Position numbers and translations under genes: made by a program | Notes under the pieces: generated by a model | Seen by the model: only the letters and a program-made list of their open reading frames with translations | Told to the model about the DNA's origin: nothing | Databases searched by the model: none | Origin: Datisca glomerata | Lineage: Eukaryota > Streptophyta > Magnoliopsida > Cucurbitales > Datiscaceae | Assembly: GCA_003255025.1 (NCBI GenBank) | Contig: QANY01009406.1 | Location: forward strand, 806,001-870,000 | Reading direction: 5' to 3' | DNA: 64,000 nt | Part shown: piece by piece, positions 62,998 to 64,000 of the stretch | Position numbering within the stretch: the first letter of the stretch is position 1 | How the letters are laid out: each line of letters begins with the position of its first letter

Positions 62998-64000
62998 ATG
63001 AAAATTATATGCTGGAATTGTCAAGGGTTAGGCCCTCCCTTGACAATTCAAGCCCTAAAAGAGGTTATTAAAGTACATAAACCCATATTGCTTTGTTTGC
63101 CATAGACTAAAATGAAAGTGTCAAAGTTGAATCTTTGTCTAGATAGTTTAAATTTGATTTTTGTCACACAGTGAACCCTACTGGCCTGTCAGGGGGAATG
63201 GCCATTCTTTGGAATAGTAACATCAACTTCCTTTACATTTCCAATACATCCAACTACATTGACTACTGGTCTGAGTCTCTTGGAAGAATTACTTTCTTTT
63301 TTGGCAATAGAAATGACAACGAAAGATGGAGAGATTTTGACTTGATTTCAGTATCTAAACCCAAAAACAACTCCTATTGGATGCTTGTGGGTGATTTCAA
63401 TGAAATGATGTACAAGGAGGAGAGATTGGGTGGTAGACCCTTTGTGGATAATTGTGAGATCTTTGAAGCTCCTTCTAAGGGATACTTTTACACATGGAGA
63501 AACTACAGGGAAAGGAATGCACTGATTCAGGAAAAGCTTGATAGATAGTGCTGCTTAACTCTGCTACCTTAAGCTCGTTCTCAAACTATGTTGTACTTAT
63601 TCCACCTAATATAGGATCAGATCACAACATGCTTGTGATCGATCTTCATGCTTCCAAACATGTCAGTAGAAGACAATTTAAGTTAAAAAATAAGTGGTTG
63701 AAGGATCATGGGTGTGAAGATGCTGTCAAATTTGGTTGGGACAGAAAATGCATGACTAATTTGATTTCAAAACTGAAAGGATGTGAGAAAGCCCTTAAGG
63801 ATTGGAGCTCTAGGCAAAGAGTGAATCTCACTCTTGAAATCAAGAGAATCAATGATAGAATGTTGGTTCTGGATGACAGTATTAGTGCTTATTGGAATGA
63901 AAAAAAAGCTTCTCAAACAAAATTTGGCAGATATTTGGTCCCAAGAGGAAAGGTATTGGGCTCAAAGAGCCAGGCTCAATTGGCTTCAAGAAGGAGATAA
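62998..64000 (+). pseudogene. LINE ORF2 endonuclease region, frameshifted
   Basis: It starts MKIICWNCQGLGPPLTIQAL, the usual N-terminus of the apurinic-like endonuclease of plant L1 ORF2. After a stop and frame change it continues GLSGGMAILWN (63180 onward) and WMLVGDFNEM (63379 onward). After another one-base shift at about 63548 it reads IGSDHNMLVIDL (63622 onward), the SDH catalytic motif. A further shift near the end gives WAQRARLNWLQEGD, leading towards the reverse transcriptase. At least three frameshifts make it dead. No reverse transcriptase is inside the window. Confidence 0.85.

Larger units (their letters stand above)
61451..64000 (+). mobile_element. L1-type LINE, 5' portion, running off the window
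   Basis: A pyrimidine-rich leader (about 61500-61886) precedes ORF1 and ORF2 remnants in the standard L1 order. The reverse transcriptase would lie beyond base 64000. The exact 5' end and any target duplication cannot be seen. Confidence 0.85.

Overview
This window is nuclear DNA of a flowering plant, almost certainly a eudicot. It is AT-rich, its host genes are interrupted by GT/GC-AG introns, and they belong to plant-specific families (INDETERMINATE-DOMAIN zinc finger, NAC, LRR-XI receptor kinase). Decayed plant retrotransposons (Ty1/copia, a gypsy-type LTR, L1 LINE), a SINE and hAT DNA transposons fill most of the space between them. The species cannot be named from the sequence.

Layout. 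1-3450: decayed copia polyprotein, + strand. 6006-8300: NUTCRACKER (IDD8)-like transcription factor, three exons, a GC-AG first intron and a SINE with intact target-site duplications in intron 2. 9.4-11.4 kb: three unrelated-period minisatellites. 11.8-36.9 kb: a nested transposon block. It holds two copies of one dead copia element that share premature stops (17175-22861 and 29511-35981), long LTRs of that family (one split by a 1.76-kb non-autonomous hAT element and carrying an internal inversion), a pair of ~1.2-kb inverted repeats made of minisatellite plus hAT end, and two remnants of hAT transposase C-termini. 37.0-41.2 kb: a second copia lineage on the minus strand with short LTR remnants. 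44417-46034: NAC transcription factor of the SND3/NAC075 type, minus strand, three exons. 47-53 kb: gene-poor, with two tandem duplications and a probable solo LTR. 54733-57933: HAESA-LIKE 1-type receptor kinase, minus strand, two exons, complete. 58.5-60.6 kb: trinucleotide arrays, then a 1.7-kb array of short palindromes. 61.5-64.0 kb: 5' part of a frameshifted L1-type LINE that runs off the window.

Only three host protein-coding genes look intact. They do not form a functional unit: a C2H2 developmental regulator, a NAC regulator from a clade tied to secondary-wall formation, and a peptide-hormone receptor kinase of the abscission/stomatal family. Everything else that reads as protein belongs to mobile elements and carries stops or frameshifts. 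The most unusual structures are the palindrome array next to HSL1, the duplicated dead retroelement, and the inverted repeats that bracket one copy of it.
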